Below, one piece after another: positions 40,515-48,769 of a DNA stretch of 64,000 nucleotides. How positions within the stretch are numbered: the first letter of the stretch is position 1; each line of letters starts with the position of its first letter. The notes under the pieces are model-generated. The model was not told the DNA's origin and did no database searches. It saw only the letters and a list, made by a program, of their open reading frames with translations. The stretch comes from MED-G105 sp050331095 (GTDB lineage Bacteria > Pseudomonadota > Alphaproteobacteria > Caulobacterales > Parvularculaceae). Location of the stretch: contig JBHJHE010000016.1 in assembly GCA_050331095.1 (NCBI GenBank), positions 14,363 through 78,362 on the forward strand, in the 5' to 3' direction. The translations under genes were made by a program, and so were the position numbers.

Positions 40515-41365
40515 CCCCCCCGCCGTGGACGATCGTGCGCGCCGCCGTCGAGGCGGCCCTCGCTGAGGACCTCGGCCTCGCCGGCGACTTAACGAGCGCG
40601 GCCTGCGTGCCGGCGGACGCGCGCATCGCGGCGACGATCGCCGCGCGCAAGCCTGGCGCGATCGCGGGGCTCGACGTCGCGGCGACCGCCTTTCGCCTCG
40701 TCGATCCGCAAACCGATTTTATCTCCAAGACGGCTGACGGCGCGCGCGCCGGCGCCGGCGACGCCCTCGCGCGGGTTTCAGGCGCAGCGCGATCGATCCT
40801 CGCCGCCGAGCGCGTCGCGCTTAATTTTCTCGGCCACCTGTCCGGCGTCGCCACGGCGACGGGCGCCCTCGTCGACGCCGTCTCGGGGACGAGCGCGAAG
40901 ATCGTCTGTACGCGCAAGACGACGCCCGGCCTGCGCGCGCTTGAAAAATACGCCGTGCGCTGCGGCGGCGGGGCGAACCACCGCTACGGCCTCTTCGACG
41001 CCGTGATGATCAAGGACAACCATATCGCCGCTGTCGGCGACGTCGCGCGCGCCGTCGCCTCGGCCCGCGCGGCGACCGGCCATCTCGTCAAGATCGAAGT
41101 GGAAGTCGACCGGCTCGACCAGCTGGAGCCCGCGATCGACGCCGGCGCCGACGGCGTTCTTCTCGACAATATGACGCTGTCGGACCTTCGCGCCGCAGTC
41201 CGAACGGCGGCGGGGCGCGTCGTCCTCGAAGCCTCCGGCAACGTCACCGTCGAGACCGCGCGCGCCATCGCCGAAACGGGCGTCGACGTCATTTCGTCAG
41301 GATGGATCACCCACTCCGCGCCAACGCTGGACGTCGGCCTCGACGTCGACCCTGGCGGCCCCTGA
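40511..41365 (+). CDS. nadC: Nicotinate-nucleotide diphosphorylase (carboxylating)
   Basis: A 284-residue enzyme that turns quinolinate and PRPP into nicotinate mononucleotide. Motifs are EDLGLAGDLTSAA, ALNFLGHLSGVAT, the quinolinate-binding CTRKTTPGLRALEKYAVRCGGGANHRYGLFDAVMIKDNH stretch (split over residues 137-178), and EVEVDRLDQ, LEASGNV. ATG 40511 overlaps the nadB stop (ATGA). It is the last gene of the operon. The plus-strand transcript has no clear U-run after the hairpin at 41380-41408. Confidence 0.97.
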   Translation: MTPPPWTIVRAAVEAALAEDLGLAGDLTSAACVPADARIAATIAARKPGAIAGLDVAATAFRLVDPQTDFISKTADGARAGAGDALARVSGAARSILAAERVALNFLGHLSGVATATGALVDAVSGTSAKIVCTRKTTPGLRALEKYAVRCGGGANHRYGLFDAVMIKDNHIAAVGDVARAVASARAATGHLVKIEVEVDRLDQLEPAIDAGADGVLLDNMTLSDLRAAVRTAAGRVVLEASGNVTVETARAIAETGVDVISSGWITHSAPTLDVGLDVDPGGP

Positions 41366-41379
41366 TCCCGAAAACGAAA

Positions 41380-41408
41380 ACGGCCGATCCTCAGAAAGGA
41401 CCGGCCGT
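41380..41408 (-). terminator. Hairpin terminator of the VPLPA-CTERM gene
   Basis: ACGGCCGATCCT and AGGACCGGCCGT pair across a five-base loop with one wobble. Read on the minus strand the hairpin is followed by TTTTCGTTTTC, a good U-rich run, so it should end the transcript of the CTERM protein gene. It probably also slows the convergent nadC transcript. Confidence 0.7.
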
Positions 41409-41432
41409 CCGACAATCAAAAATTATTGAAGC

Positions 41433-42086
41433 TTACGCGGCCCGGCGGCGGCGGATGAAGCCAAGGGCCCCGGCGCCGGCGAGGAAGAGGCCGAGCGCGC
41501 CGGGCAACGGCACCACTTGCGGCGCCGTCGCGGCGAAGCCGAAGCGCGCCCCGGCGAAATCGTCCGCGCCGAAGACGTCGATAAGCGCGCCAGCGAGCGT
41601 TTCGGTGATGAAGAGCGCCAGCGTCGGGTCGTCGAGGTCGGTCAGCGCCTCGGCGGTCACTGAAGCCGCGTCGAACGTGAAGAGATCCAGATCCTCGCCG
41701 ATGACTTCGCCGTCGACCATCACGTCGCCGAAAAGCGTTTCGTTGATGGTGTCGATGATGAAGTTGCTCGCGAACAGTGTCGGGCCGGTGCCGTCTTCCG
41801 TATCGAGGCCCGTGAGCGTCACGCCGGAACCCTCGTGAAGTATCTGCCCGGCGATGCCGTCGAGTTCGCCGCCGGTGATCGGGAAGTTGATCGCGCCGTC
41901 GACAAGCGTCGCGGTTCCCGTAAGGCCGGCCTGCAAGCCCAGATCCTCGAGCGTGAAGCTGTTCTCGCCGTCGGTGCTGATGTCGATGACGACCCGCGTG
42001 TCGCCGCCGGCGAGCATGACGGGTTCAGCGCTGGCGGTCGTGGCGAACAGAGCGCCGGCGATAGCGAGGGCGGCGAAAGCTTTCAT
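41433..42086 (-). CDS. VPLPA-CTERM sorting domain protein
   Basis: A 217-residue exported protein with a signal peptide (KAFAALAIAGALFATTASA, cleavage about residue 20), an acidic beta-rich middle domain with many Asp and Thr, and the end VPLPGALGLFLAGAGALGFIRRRR. VPLPxA followed by a short helix and an Arg cluster is the exosortase signal common in Rhodobacterales and relatives. GAGGAG lies before ATG 42086. No enzymatic motif is visible; a surface or matrix role is likely. It is the second exosortase target in this window and uses a different signal type from the one at 23474. Confidence 0.88.
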   Translation of the reverse strand: MKAFAALAIAGALFATTASAEPVMLAGGDTRVVIDISTDGENSFTLEDLGLQAGLTGTATLVDGAINFPITGGELDGIAGQILHEGSGVTLTGLDTEDGTGPTLFASNFIIDTINETLFGDVMVDGEVIGEDLDLFTFDAASVTAEALTDLDDPTLALFITETLAGALIDVFGADDFAGARFGFAATAPQVVPLPGALGLFLAGAGALGFIRRRRAA

Positions 42087-42256
42087 GTCGGGGACTCCTC
42101 AAGCAGTGACAGGGCGGTCGTCTCACCGCGTTACGGCGTTGTTTACCAGCTCCGATCACGCAGGCGCGAGCCTTTGGCGTGAACTTTTCGTTAAAAGATC
42201 GATCGGGAATTGACCGTTGCGGTGACGCTTCGCCCGAGAGGCGAAAACCGGCGAGG

Positions 42257-43030
42257 TCACATCGACGCCGGCGCCGCCGCCGAAATCCGCCGACTGGGAA
42301 ACCGGTAGAACAGGTGTTTGCCAATCACCGCGGTCGGGGTCAGCTTCCGCGCCCAGGGCGGCGACACGTAGTCAGCGTGGTAGTGGGTCGCGCTGCGCGT
42401 CACCGGCAAACGCATGCCGGACATGATGGCGGCCGCCATCAGCTCGCTTTCGCGCCAGAGCCGCGCGTTGATGCGCGCCTTCATCGATCCGTCACAGGTG
42501 AACGAGAACTGGCAGCCCGTTTTACGCTCATGGCCTTGGAAGACGACGTCGCAAATCGTGTTCGGATAAATGCCGCTGGCGACGCGGTTGAGAACCACGT
42601 CGGCGACGGCGGCCTGCCCGACGCGGCTTTCGCTGCGCGCTTCGTAGTAGATCGCCTGGGCGAGGCAACGATGCTCCGACGAACGGATCTCGGCGTTGGA
42701 GAAGTAATCGAAATCCAGATTGACGAGGGCCGCGGCCCAGGCGTCGTCGAGCGCGGTCTCAGCCGTCGCGCGGCGCGGCTTGAGGCTGGGGGCGCGCAGG
42801 GCGTCGTTGGCGGTGGCGGTGCGCGCGGCGAGATAGTCGGCGAAACCCGCGATCAGCTCCGCCTCGTCGGCGATGGCTCGCTCCTGCGCTTCCGCGAGGG
42901 CCGCCCGCTCGACCGACGCCGCCGCGCTGAACGCCGTCAGCAACGCGCACAGGGCAAGGCTCGTCGCGGCCATCAGGCTACGGAAGCCCCAGCTCACATG
43001 GGGAATGCGCCGGTAGTCGTTCGCCGTCAC
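42257..43030 (-). CDS. Cell wall hydrolase, SleB family
   Basis: A protein of about 257 residues with one N-terminal membrane or signal helix (LMAATSLALCALLTAFSAAAS), a linker, and a hydrolase_2 (SleB) domain: CLAQAIYYEARSESRVGQAAVADVVLNRV (catalytic Glu in YYEAR), CQFSFTCDG, and a C-terminal ATHYHADYVSPPWA. The domain cleaves peptidoglycan glycan strands. I took the GTG at 43030 (VTANDYRR); ATG codons at 43081 and 43078 would add 16-17 basic residues. No spore genes are implied: alphaproteobacteria use this domain in growth and remodelling. Confidence 0.88.
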   Translation of the reverse strand: MTANDYRRIPHVSWGFRSLMAATSLALCALLTAFSAAASVERAALAEAQERAIADEAELIAGFADYLAARTATANDALRAPSLKPRRATAETALDDAWAAALVNLDFDYFSNAEIRSSEHRCLAQAIYYEARSESRVGQAAVADVVLNRVASGIYPNTICDVVFQGHERKTGCQFSFTCDGSMKARINARLWRESELMAAAIMSGMRLPVTRSATHYHADYVSPPWARKLTPTAVIGKHLFYRFPSRRISAAAPASM

Positions 43031-43364
43031 TTCTCGTCCGCCGTTACTGGTCGCTCGCCGTCGCCGGCTTCGATCCATCATGCATCGTCGAGCGCGCCGC
43101 AAACGCCGCGCCGTCGATATGGGAAACAGGACGCAACTCACGCAAGTTTCACGCGATAACTCTTGTCCCGCCAATTCAATGACAGACTGGTAATGAACGC
43201 GCTTAGCGGGCGTTTAACGACGGTCGGCCGCCGGAGCAATCGCCGGCGGTGAAACGCCCTCTTCTCGCGCCGCCCATATGGCGGCGGACGCGGCGGTCGG
43301 CAAATGGGCCGCGATTAACGTTTCGTAATCGAAACGTCTTGTCCCGTCAGAAAGTCGCGGCCCG
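43031..43364. other. Gap between sleB-type gene and ppdK; perfect dyad at 43318-43337
   Basis: This 334-base gap holds the 5' region of the cell-wall hydrolase gene and the 3' side of ppdK. Two structures are visible: AACGC...GCGTT around 43197-43215, and ACGTTTCG-taat-CGAAACGT at 43318-43337, a perfect 8+8 dyad with a four-base spacer. The second could be a terminator stem for ppdK or a repressor operator, but it has no long U-run. No further coding signal is supported. Confidence 0.5.
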
Positions 43365-46061
43365 TCAGGAGGTGGGCGCCGCGGCGAGGGTCGCCTGCGC
43401 CGCCGCGAGTCGGGCGATCGGCGTGCGGTAGGGCGAGCACGAGACGTAGTCGAGGCCGACGCGTTCGACGAACTGGATCGACGCGGGATCGCCGCCATGT
43501 TCGCCGCAAACGCCGAGCTTCAGGTCGGCCCGCGCAGCCCGGCCCTTTTCAGCGGCGATCTCAATGAGGGCGCCGACGCCTTCGGAGTCGAGCGTCACGA
43601 ACGGGTCCGTCTCGAAAACGCCCGCCTTCAGATACGCCGGCAGAAACGCCGCGCTATCGTCGCGCGACAGGCCGAACGTCGTCTGGGTCAGGTCGTTGGT
43701 GCCGAAAGAAAAGAACGCGGCGTGTTCGGCGACGGCGTCAGCGGTGAGCGCCGCGCGCGGCAATTCGATCATGGTGCCAACCAAATAGTCGATGCGCGTT
43801 CCTTTCTCCGTCATCACCGCTTCCGCGGTCGCATCGACGCGAGACTTCACGAGCGCCAGTTCCTCGGCCTTGGCGACGAGGGGGATCATGATCTCAGGCG
43901 TCACCGGCGCGCCGCTGTCCGCGCCGACGGCGATCGCCGCCTCGACGATCGCGCGGGCCTGCATCTCGTAAATCTCCGGGTACGACACGGCGAGCCGGCA
44001 GCCGCGGTGGCCGAGCATGGGATTGAACTCCCGAAGCCCGTGGGCGCGCTCTTTCAGCGCAGCGGCGTCCATGCCCGAGGCGGCGGCGACCTCTTCGATC
44101 TCCGCGTCGGAATGGGGCAGGAATTCGTGGAGCGGCGGATCCAGAAGACGCACGGTGACCGGCAGGCCGCCCATGACGCGGAAGAGCGCCTCGAAATCGG
44201 CGCGCTGCATCGGCAGGAGCTTGTCGAGCGCGGCGCGCCGGCCAGCCTCGTCCTCGGCGAGGATCATCTCGCGCACGGCGACGATGCGGTCGGCTTCGAA
44301 AAACATGTGTTCGGTGCGGCAAAGGCCGATGCCTTCAGCCCCGAAGCCCCGCGCCGTATGCGCGTCCGCCGGGGTTTCGGCGTTCGCGCGCACCGCCATC
44401 CGACGGCGCTTGTCCGCCCACGCCATAAGCTCGGCGAAGTCGCCGGCGAGCTGCGGCTCGACCGGCGCGACGGCGCCTGCGTAAAGCTTGCCGTGGGCGC
44501 CGTCGACGGTGACGACCTCGCCCTTGGCGACCTCGCGCCCGCCGACGCGGAAGACGCCAGCCGCGGCGTCGACCTTGAGATCGCCCGCCCCGCACACGCA
44601 CGGCCGGCCCATGCCCCTCGCCACGACGGCGGCGTGGCTCGTCATGCCGCCGCGGGCGGTGACGATCGCGGCCGCCGCGTGCATGCCGTGAATGTCCTCC
44701 GGGCTCGTCTCGACGCGGACGAGAATGACCTTGCGGCCTTCCTGGGCGAGGCGCTCGGCCTCGTCGGCGTTGAAGACGACCTCGCCGCTCGCCGCGCCGG
44801 GGCTCGCCGGCAGGCCGGTGAGGAGAAGGTCGCGCGGCGCGTCGGGGTCGAGCGTCGGGTGCAGAAGCTGGTCGAGCGAGTGAGGATCGATGCGCATCAC
44901 CGCGGCGTCCTCGTCGATGAGCCCCTCACGGACCATGTCGACGGCGATCTTCAGCGCCGCCGACGCGGTGCGCTTGCCCGTGCGCGTCTGCAGCATCCAC
45001 AGCTTGCCCTCCTGGACGGTGAACTCGATGTCCTGCATGTCGCGATAGTGCTTCTCGAGGGTCTCGAAGATGGCCGTGAGGTCGGCGTAGGACGCCGGCA
45101 TCGCCTCCTCCATCGACGGCGCGTCCTCGCCCATCTTCTCCCGCCCCCGCTTCGTCAGGGCCTGGGGCGTGCGGATGCCGGCGACGACGTCCTCGCCTTG
45201 CGCGTTGACGAGGAATTCTCCGTAGTAGGCGTTTTCGCCCGTCGACGGGTCGCGGGTGAAGGCGCCGCCGGTCGCCGACGTCTCCCCCATATTGCCGAAG
45301 ACCATAGCCTGGACGTTGACGGCCGTGCCCCAACTTTCCGGGATGGCGTGAAGCCGGCGATAGACGTTCGCGCGCTCGTTGCGCCAAGAGCCGAAGACGG
45401 CGCCGATCGCGCCCCAGAGCTGTTCGTTCGGGTTTTGCGGAAAGGGCGTTCCGAGCGCGTCCTTCACCGCCGCCTTATAGCCGTCGATCACCGCGCGCCA
45501 ATCCTTAGCGGATAATTCCGTATCAAGAAAATAGTCGTTTTCTTCTTTGCGCGTCTCGAGAATCTCCTCGAAGACGTCATGGTCGACGCCAAGGACGACA
45601 TCGGCGTACATCTGAATGAAGCGGCGATAGCTGTCATAGGCGAACCGTTCGTCGCCGGAGAGTTTAGCGAGGCCCGCGACGGTCTCGTCGTTGAGGCCGA
45701 GATTGAGGACCGTGTCCATCATGCCCGGCATCGACGCGCGCGCGCCGGAACGCACCGAGACGAGGAGCGGGTTCGCCGGGTCGCCGAACGCGCGGCCGAC
45801 CTCTTCGCCGACAAGAGCGAGCGAGGCGGCGACCTCATCCTCAAGGCCCGGCGGGTATTGGCGGCCGTTCTCGTAGAACGCCGTGCAGACCTCGGTGGTG
45901 ATCGTGAAGCCCGGCGGCACCGGCAGGCCGAGGCTCGCCATCTCGGCGAGGTTGGCGCCTTTGCCGCCGAGGAGGTTACGCAACTCCGCCGACCCTTCGG
46001 CGGCGCCGCTTCCGAAGCGGTAGACGGGTTTCATGGGATTGGCGTTTGCTGGCGCGGACAT
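43365..46061 (-). CDS. ppdK: Pyruvate phosphate dikinase
   Basis: An 898-residue enzyme interconverting pyruvate, ATP and phosphate with PEP, AMP and pyrophosphate. The N-terminal ATP-grasp domain starts VYRFGSGAAEGSAELRNLLGGKGANLAEM and includes VQAMVFGNMGETSATGGAFTRDPSTGE. The central phosphohistidine domain has ARGGMTSHAAVVARGMGRPCV (catalytic His). The C-terminal PEP-binding barrel holds ARANAETPADA, GIGLCRTEHMFFE, and ends with LGVCGEHGGDP (catalytic Cys). ATG 46061 has AAGGAG eight bases upstream. It is divergent from the cold-shock gene. Confidence 0.97.
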   Translation of the reverse strand: MSAPANANPMKPVYRFGSGAAEGSAELRNLLGGKGANLAEMASLGLPVPPGFTITTEVCTAFYENGRQYPPGLEDEVAASLALVGEEVGRAFGDPANPLLVSVRSGARASMPGMMDTVLNLGLNDETVAGLAKLSGDERFAYDSYRRFIQMYADVVLGVDHDVFEEILETRKEENDYFLDTELSAKDWRAVIDGYKAAVKDALGTPFPQNPNEQLWGAIGAVFGSWRNERANVYRRLHAIPESWGTAVNVQAMVFGNMGETSATGGAFTRDPSTGENAYYGEFLVNAQGEDVVAGIRTPQALTKRGREKMGEDAPSMEEAMPASYADLTAIFETLEKHYRDMQDIEFTVQEGKLWMLQTRTGKRTASAALKIAVDMVREGLIDEDAAVMRIDPHSLDQLLHPTLDPDAPRDLLLTGLPASPGAASGEVVFNADEAERLAQEGRKVILVRVETSPEDIHGMHAAAAIVTARGGMTSHAAVVARGMGRPCVCGAGDLKVDAAAGVFRVGGREVAKGEVVTVDGAHGKLYAGAVAPVEPQLAGDFAELMAWADKRRRMAVRANAETPADAHTARGFGAEGIGLCRTEHMFFEADRIVAVREMILAEDEAGRRAALDKLLPMQRADFEALFRVMGGLPVTVRLLDPPLHEFLPHSDAEIEEVAAASGMDAAALKERAHGLREFNPMLGHRGCRLAVSYPEIYEMQARAIVEAAIAVGADSGAPVTPEIMIPLVAKAEELALVKSRVDATAEAVMTEKGTRIDYLVGTMIELPRAALTADAVAEHAAFFSFGTNDLTQTTFGLSRDDSAAFLPAYLKAGVFETDPFVTLDSEGVGALIEIAAEKGRAARADLKLGVCGEHGGDPASIQFVERVGLDYVSCSPYRTPIARLAAAQATLAAAPTS

Positions 46062-46517
46062 GCGGTTTGCTCCTTCGCATCGCCGGCGAACTCACGCACG
46101 GCGAACGCGGGACGCTTCGGAAAAGCCCCCCGCGCGGCGTTTCGATTTTGCGGTCTGCTTACGGCGCGGAACGGCGGCGCCGCAACAAGTTCGGGCCGCA
46201 TGAACATGCCTCAAACTGGTTCGAATCTTCTTGACGACCATTGGCTCGGGCGCGCTAGTGTGCCCTGGAAAGCACGCTTGCTTATTTTTGTTCGGAATAG
46301 TCTTGACCGCTATCGAACGCCTCCCGTCCTCGCGCCGCCGAACGCCTGGCCGCCCTACGGATCCCGCATATCCGCTCCGGCCGATCGGTCGCCGCCCCCT
46401 TCCGGGCGGCCCCGCCAACCGATGGCGGCGCGCCCTGATTTCGTCGATCGACCGACCCGTTCGCCCCCCGCTGGCCGCGTCGATCGTCGCCCGGCGCCCA
46501 TCAGAAGGAGGTCGACG
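46062..46517 (+). promoter_or_regulatory. ppdK/cspA intergenic region with structured cold-shock leader
   Basis: A 456-base non-coding gap. A possible plus-strand promoter is TTGACG near 46232 with GCTAGT 17 bases later. Before the cold-shock gene lie two adjacent perfect hairpins: GCCGCCC-ccttcc-GGGCGGC (46391-46410) and CCGCCA-accga-TGGCGG (46412-46428). Long structured leaders are usual for cspA-type mRNAs, where they stabilise the message and change shape in the cold. A long plus-strand reading frame crosses this gap but is a shadow of GC-rich DNA. Confidence 0.45.
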
Positions 46518-46721
46518 ATGGCCCACGGCACCGTAAAGTGGTTCAACGCCACGAAAGGATACGGCTTCATCAAGCCTGACGACGGCGGAAAGGACGTGTT
46601 CGTCCATATCACCGCCGTGAAGAAGGCCGGCGCGAGCGAACTCGCGGACGGCCAGCGCATCACCTACGAACTCGCCGAAGAGCGCGGGCGAACGTCGGCG
46701 TCCGAACTAAAAATCGAATAG
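46518..46721 (+). CDS. Cold-shock protein (CspA family)
   Basis: A 67-residue OB-fold protein with both RNA-binding motifs: KWFNATKGYGFI (RNP1, about residues 7-18) and DVFVHITAV (RNP2, about 27-35). It binds single-stranded RNA as a chaperone. A perfect AAGGAGGT lies seven bases before ATG 46518. The gene stands alone, convergent with ubiD nine bases later, under its own structured leader. Confidence 0.95.
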   Translation: MAHGTVKWFNATKGYGFIKPDDGGKDVFVHITAVKKAGASELADGQRITYELAEERGRTSASELKIE

Positions 46722-46730
46722 CCCGCCCGG

Positions 46731-48281
46731 TTACTTCCAGATCTTGCGGCCGGATCCGGGCAAGCCGAGTTCGGCCCACATCGCGTCGACGCGTTCGACG
46801 ACCGCGTCGTCCATGCGAATGACCTCGCCCCACTCGCGCACCGTTTCCGGCGGCAGTTTGTCGGTGGCGTCGAGCCCGATCTTCGAACCGAGGCCCGACG
46901 CCGGCGACGCGAAATCAAGATAATCAATCGGCGTGTTCTCGACGACGGTGACGTCGCGCGCCGGATCCATCTTCGTCGAGACGGCCCACATCACGTCCTT
47001 CCAGTCCCGCGCGTCGACGTCGTCGTCCACGACGATGATCCATTTCGTGTACATGAACTGGCGAAGGTAGCTCCATGCGCCCATCATCACGCGCTTTGCG
47101 TGGCCGGGATAAGCCTTCTTTATGCTGATCACCGCGATGCGGTAGGAGCAGCCCTCCGGCGGCAGCCAGAAGTCCACGATCTCCGGGAACTGCTGCTGCA
47201 GGAGCGGGATGAAGACCTCGTTCAAGGCCTCGCCGAGAACGCTCGGCTCGTCCGGCGGACGGCCCGTGAAGGTCGAAAGGTAGATCGGGTCGCGGCGCAT
47301 GGTGATCGCCGAAACCGTGAAGACCGGAAACGACTCCACCGCGTTGTAGTAACCCGTGTGGTCTCCGTACGGACCTTCATCGGCGTACTCCTGAAGCGAG
47401 ACATGGCCTTCGAGGACGATCTCAGCCTCCGCCGGGACTTTGATGGGCACGGTCTTGCAATCGACGAGCTCGGCCTTCTTGCCGCGCAAAAGCCCGGCGA
47501 ACTGGTATTCCGACAGGGTGTCCGGCACGGGCGTCACCGCGGCGAGAATGACGCCGGGGTCGGCCCCGAGGACGTCCGCAGCCGGCATCGGCTCGCGCGA
47601 GGCGGCGCCCCACCTGCGGTGCTGCTGGGCTCCGCCGCGGTGGGCGAGCCAACGCATGATCGTCTTGTTCCGCCCCAGCTTCTGCATCCGGTAGATGCCG
47701 AGATTGAAGGCGTCCTCGCGCGCGTCCGTCGGGCCTTTCGTAACGATCAGCGGCCACGTGACGAGGGGCGCCGGCTCGCCCGGCCAGCAGGTCTGGATCG
47801 GCAGGCGATCAAGGACGACCTCGTCGCCTGTCAGGACGACCTCCTGGCAAGGCGCCGTTCCGAAGGCGCGCGTTCCCGGCTTCATGGCGAGCACGGTTTT
47901 GGCGAGCGGCAAAAGGTCAAGCGCGTCCTTGAGGCCCGAAGGAGGCTCGGGCTGGCGCAGGAAAGCGAGCATGCGCCCGACCTCGCGCAGGCGCGCCGCG
48001 GCATCGGCCGCCGCCGCGCCGGGACCCGCGGCGGCCCCCATCGTGACGCCGAGCGCCACCCGCCGCACCGAGCCGAAGAGATTGACGAGCACCGGAATGT
48101 CGTAGGGCGCGCCGTCCGCCGTCGTCGGCCGCTCGAACAAGACCGCCGGCCCGTCTTCGGCGAGAAGCCGCGTCTGGATCTCGGTCATTTCGAGAACGGT
48201 CGAGACCGGCGCCGAGACCCGCACGAGGTCGCCGCGCGCCTCCAGCATCGCCAAAAAATCGCGCAAGGAGCGGTAGGACAT
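46731..48281 (-). CDS. ubiD: UbiD family decarboxylase
   Basis: A 516-residue prenyl-FMN-dependent decarboxylase. The N-terminus MSYRSLRDFLAMLEARGDLVRV is typical. The cofactor and metal site motifs are NLGIYRMQ, HRGGAQQHRRW and EGPYGDHTGYYN (with the catalytic Glu), followed by STFTGRPPDEPS. It most likely removes the carboxyl group from 4-hydroxy-3-polyprenylbenzoate in ubiquinone synthesis; other aromatic acids are possible in this family. ATG 48281 gives the canonical start. UbiX, which makes the cofactor, is not here. Confidence 0.93.
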   Translation of the reverse strand: MSYRSLRDFLAMLEARGDLVRVSAPVSTVLEMTEIQTRLLAEDGPAVLFERPTTADGAPYDIPVLVNLFGSVRRVALGVTMGAAAGPGAAAADAAARLREVGRMLAFLRQPEPPSGLKDALDLLPLAKTVLAMKPGTRAFGTAPCQEVVLTGDEVVLDRLPIQTCWPGEPAPLVTWPLIVTKGPTDAREDAFNLGIYRMQKLGRNKTIMRWLAHRGGAQQHRRWGAASREPMPAADVLGADPGVILAAVTPVPDTLSEYQFAGLLRGKKAELVDCKTVPIKVPAEAEIVLEGHVSLQEYADEGPYGDHTGYYNAVESFPVFTVSAITMRRDPIYLSTFTGRPPDEPSVLGEALNEVFIPLLQQQFPEIVDFWLPPEGCSYRIAVISIKKAYPGHAKRVMMGAWSYLRQFMYTKWIIVVDDDVDARDWKDVMWAVSTKMDPARDVTVVENTPIDYLDFASPASGLGSKIGLDATDKLPPETVREWGEVIRMDDAVVERVDAMWAELGLPGSGRKIWK

Positions 48282-48496
48282 GGACAAAACTCTTTTCGTC
48301 AACGAAACGTGATGCCGACTGGCGGGCCAAGCGATTGAACGGTTGGACGACGACGTCCGACCCTTAACTATCTTTCAGTCGCTCGTCCGTACGAACGATG
48401 TGGCTTTACGGTCCTTTGGGATCGACCTACTTAAGTGGATGCCGCGGCGACCTGTCGCAGTCGCCGCCTGAACGCCGGAGCCCGCCGCAGCGCGTT

Positions 48497-48769
48497 ATGT
48501 TGCCCATTGTACACCAGGCCGCCGGCGTCTTCCTGCTGTTCGCAGGCATGGTCATCCTGCCGTTGCCGCTGCCCTTCGGACTGATCATGATCACGATCGG
48601 TTTCGCCTTGCTGGCGCCCTACGTGCCGGCGGTGCAGCGGCTCGTGCGGTCGATGCGGCGTAAATGGCCGACGCTCAACGCCTCGCTCCTGCGCTACAAG
48701 CATCGCTTTCCGCCCATCATCCGCAAAACCATCGACAAGACCCACCCTGGTCCGGCCCCCGCCGAATAG
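48497..48769 (+). CDS. Small membrane protein of unknown function
   Basis: A 90-residue protein with one long or two closely spaced helices (VFLLFAGMVILPLPLPFGLIMITIGFALLAPYV, about residues 10-42) followed by a basic region with RSMRRKWP and RYKHRFPPIIRKT. The PLPLPFG turn in the helix is like the Pro-Gly-Pro-Gly turn of short membrane proteins of the PGPGW type, but the exact motif is absent. Its TAG (48767-48769) lies inside the apparent upstream reading of the amidohydrolase gene. Confidence 0.65.
   Translation: MLPIVHQAAGVFLLFAGMVILPLPLPFGLIMITIGFALLAPYVPAVQRLVRSMRRKWPTLNASLLRYKHRFPPIIRKTIDKTHPGPAPAE

Noticed and set aside
43497..45515. A 672-codon plus-strand frame opposite ppdK
   Set aside because: It is exactly antisense to a highly conserved enzyme and has no start signal or recognisable motif.
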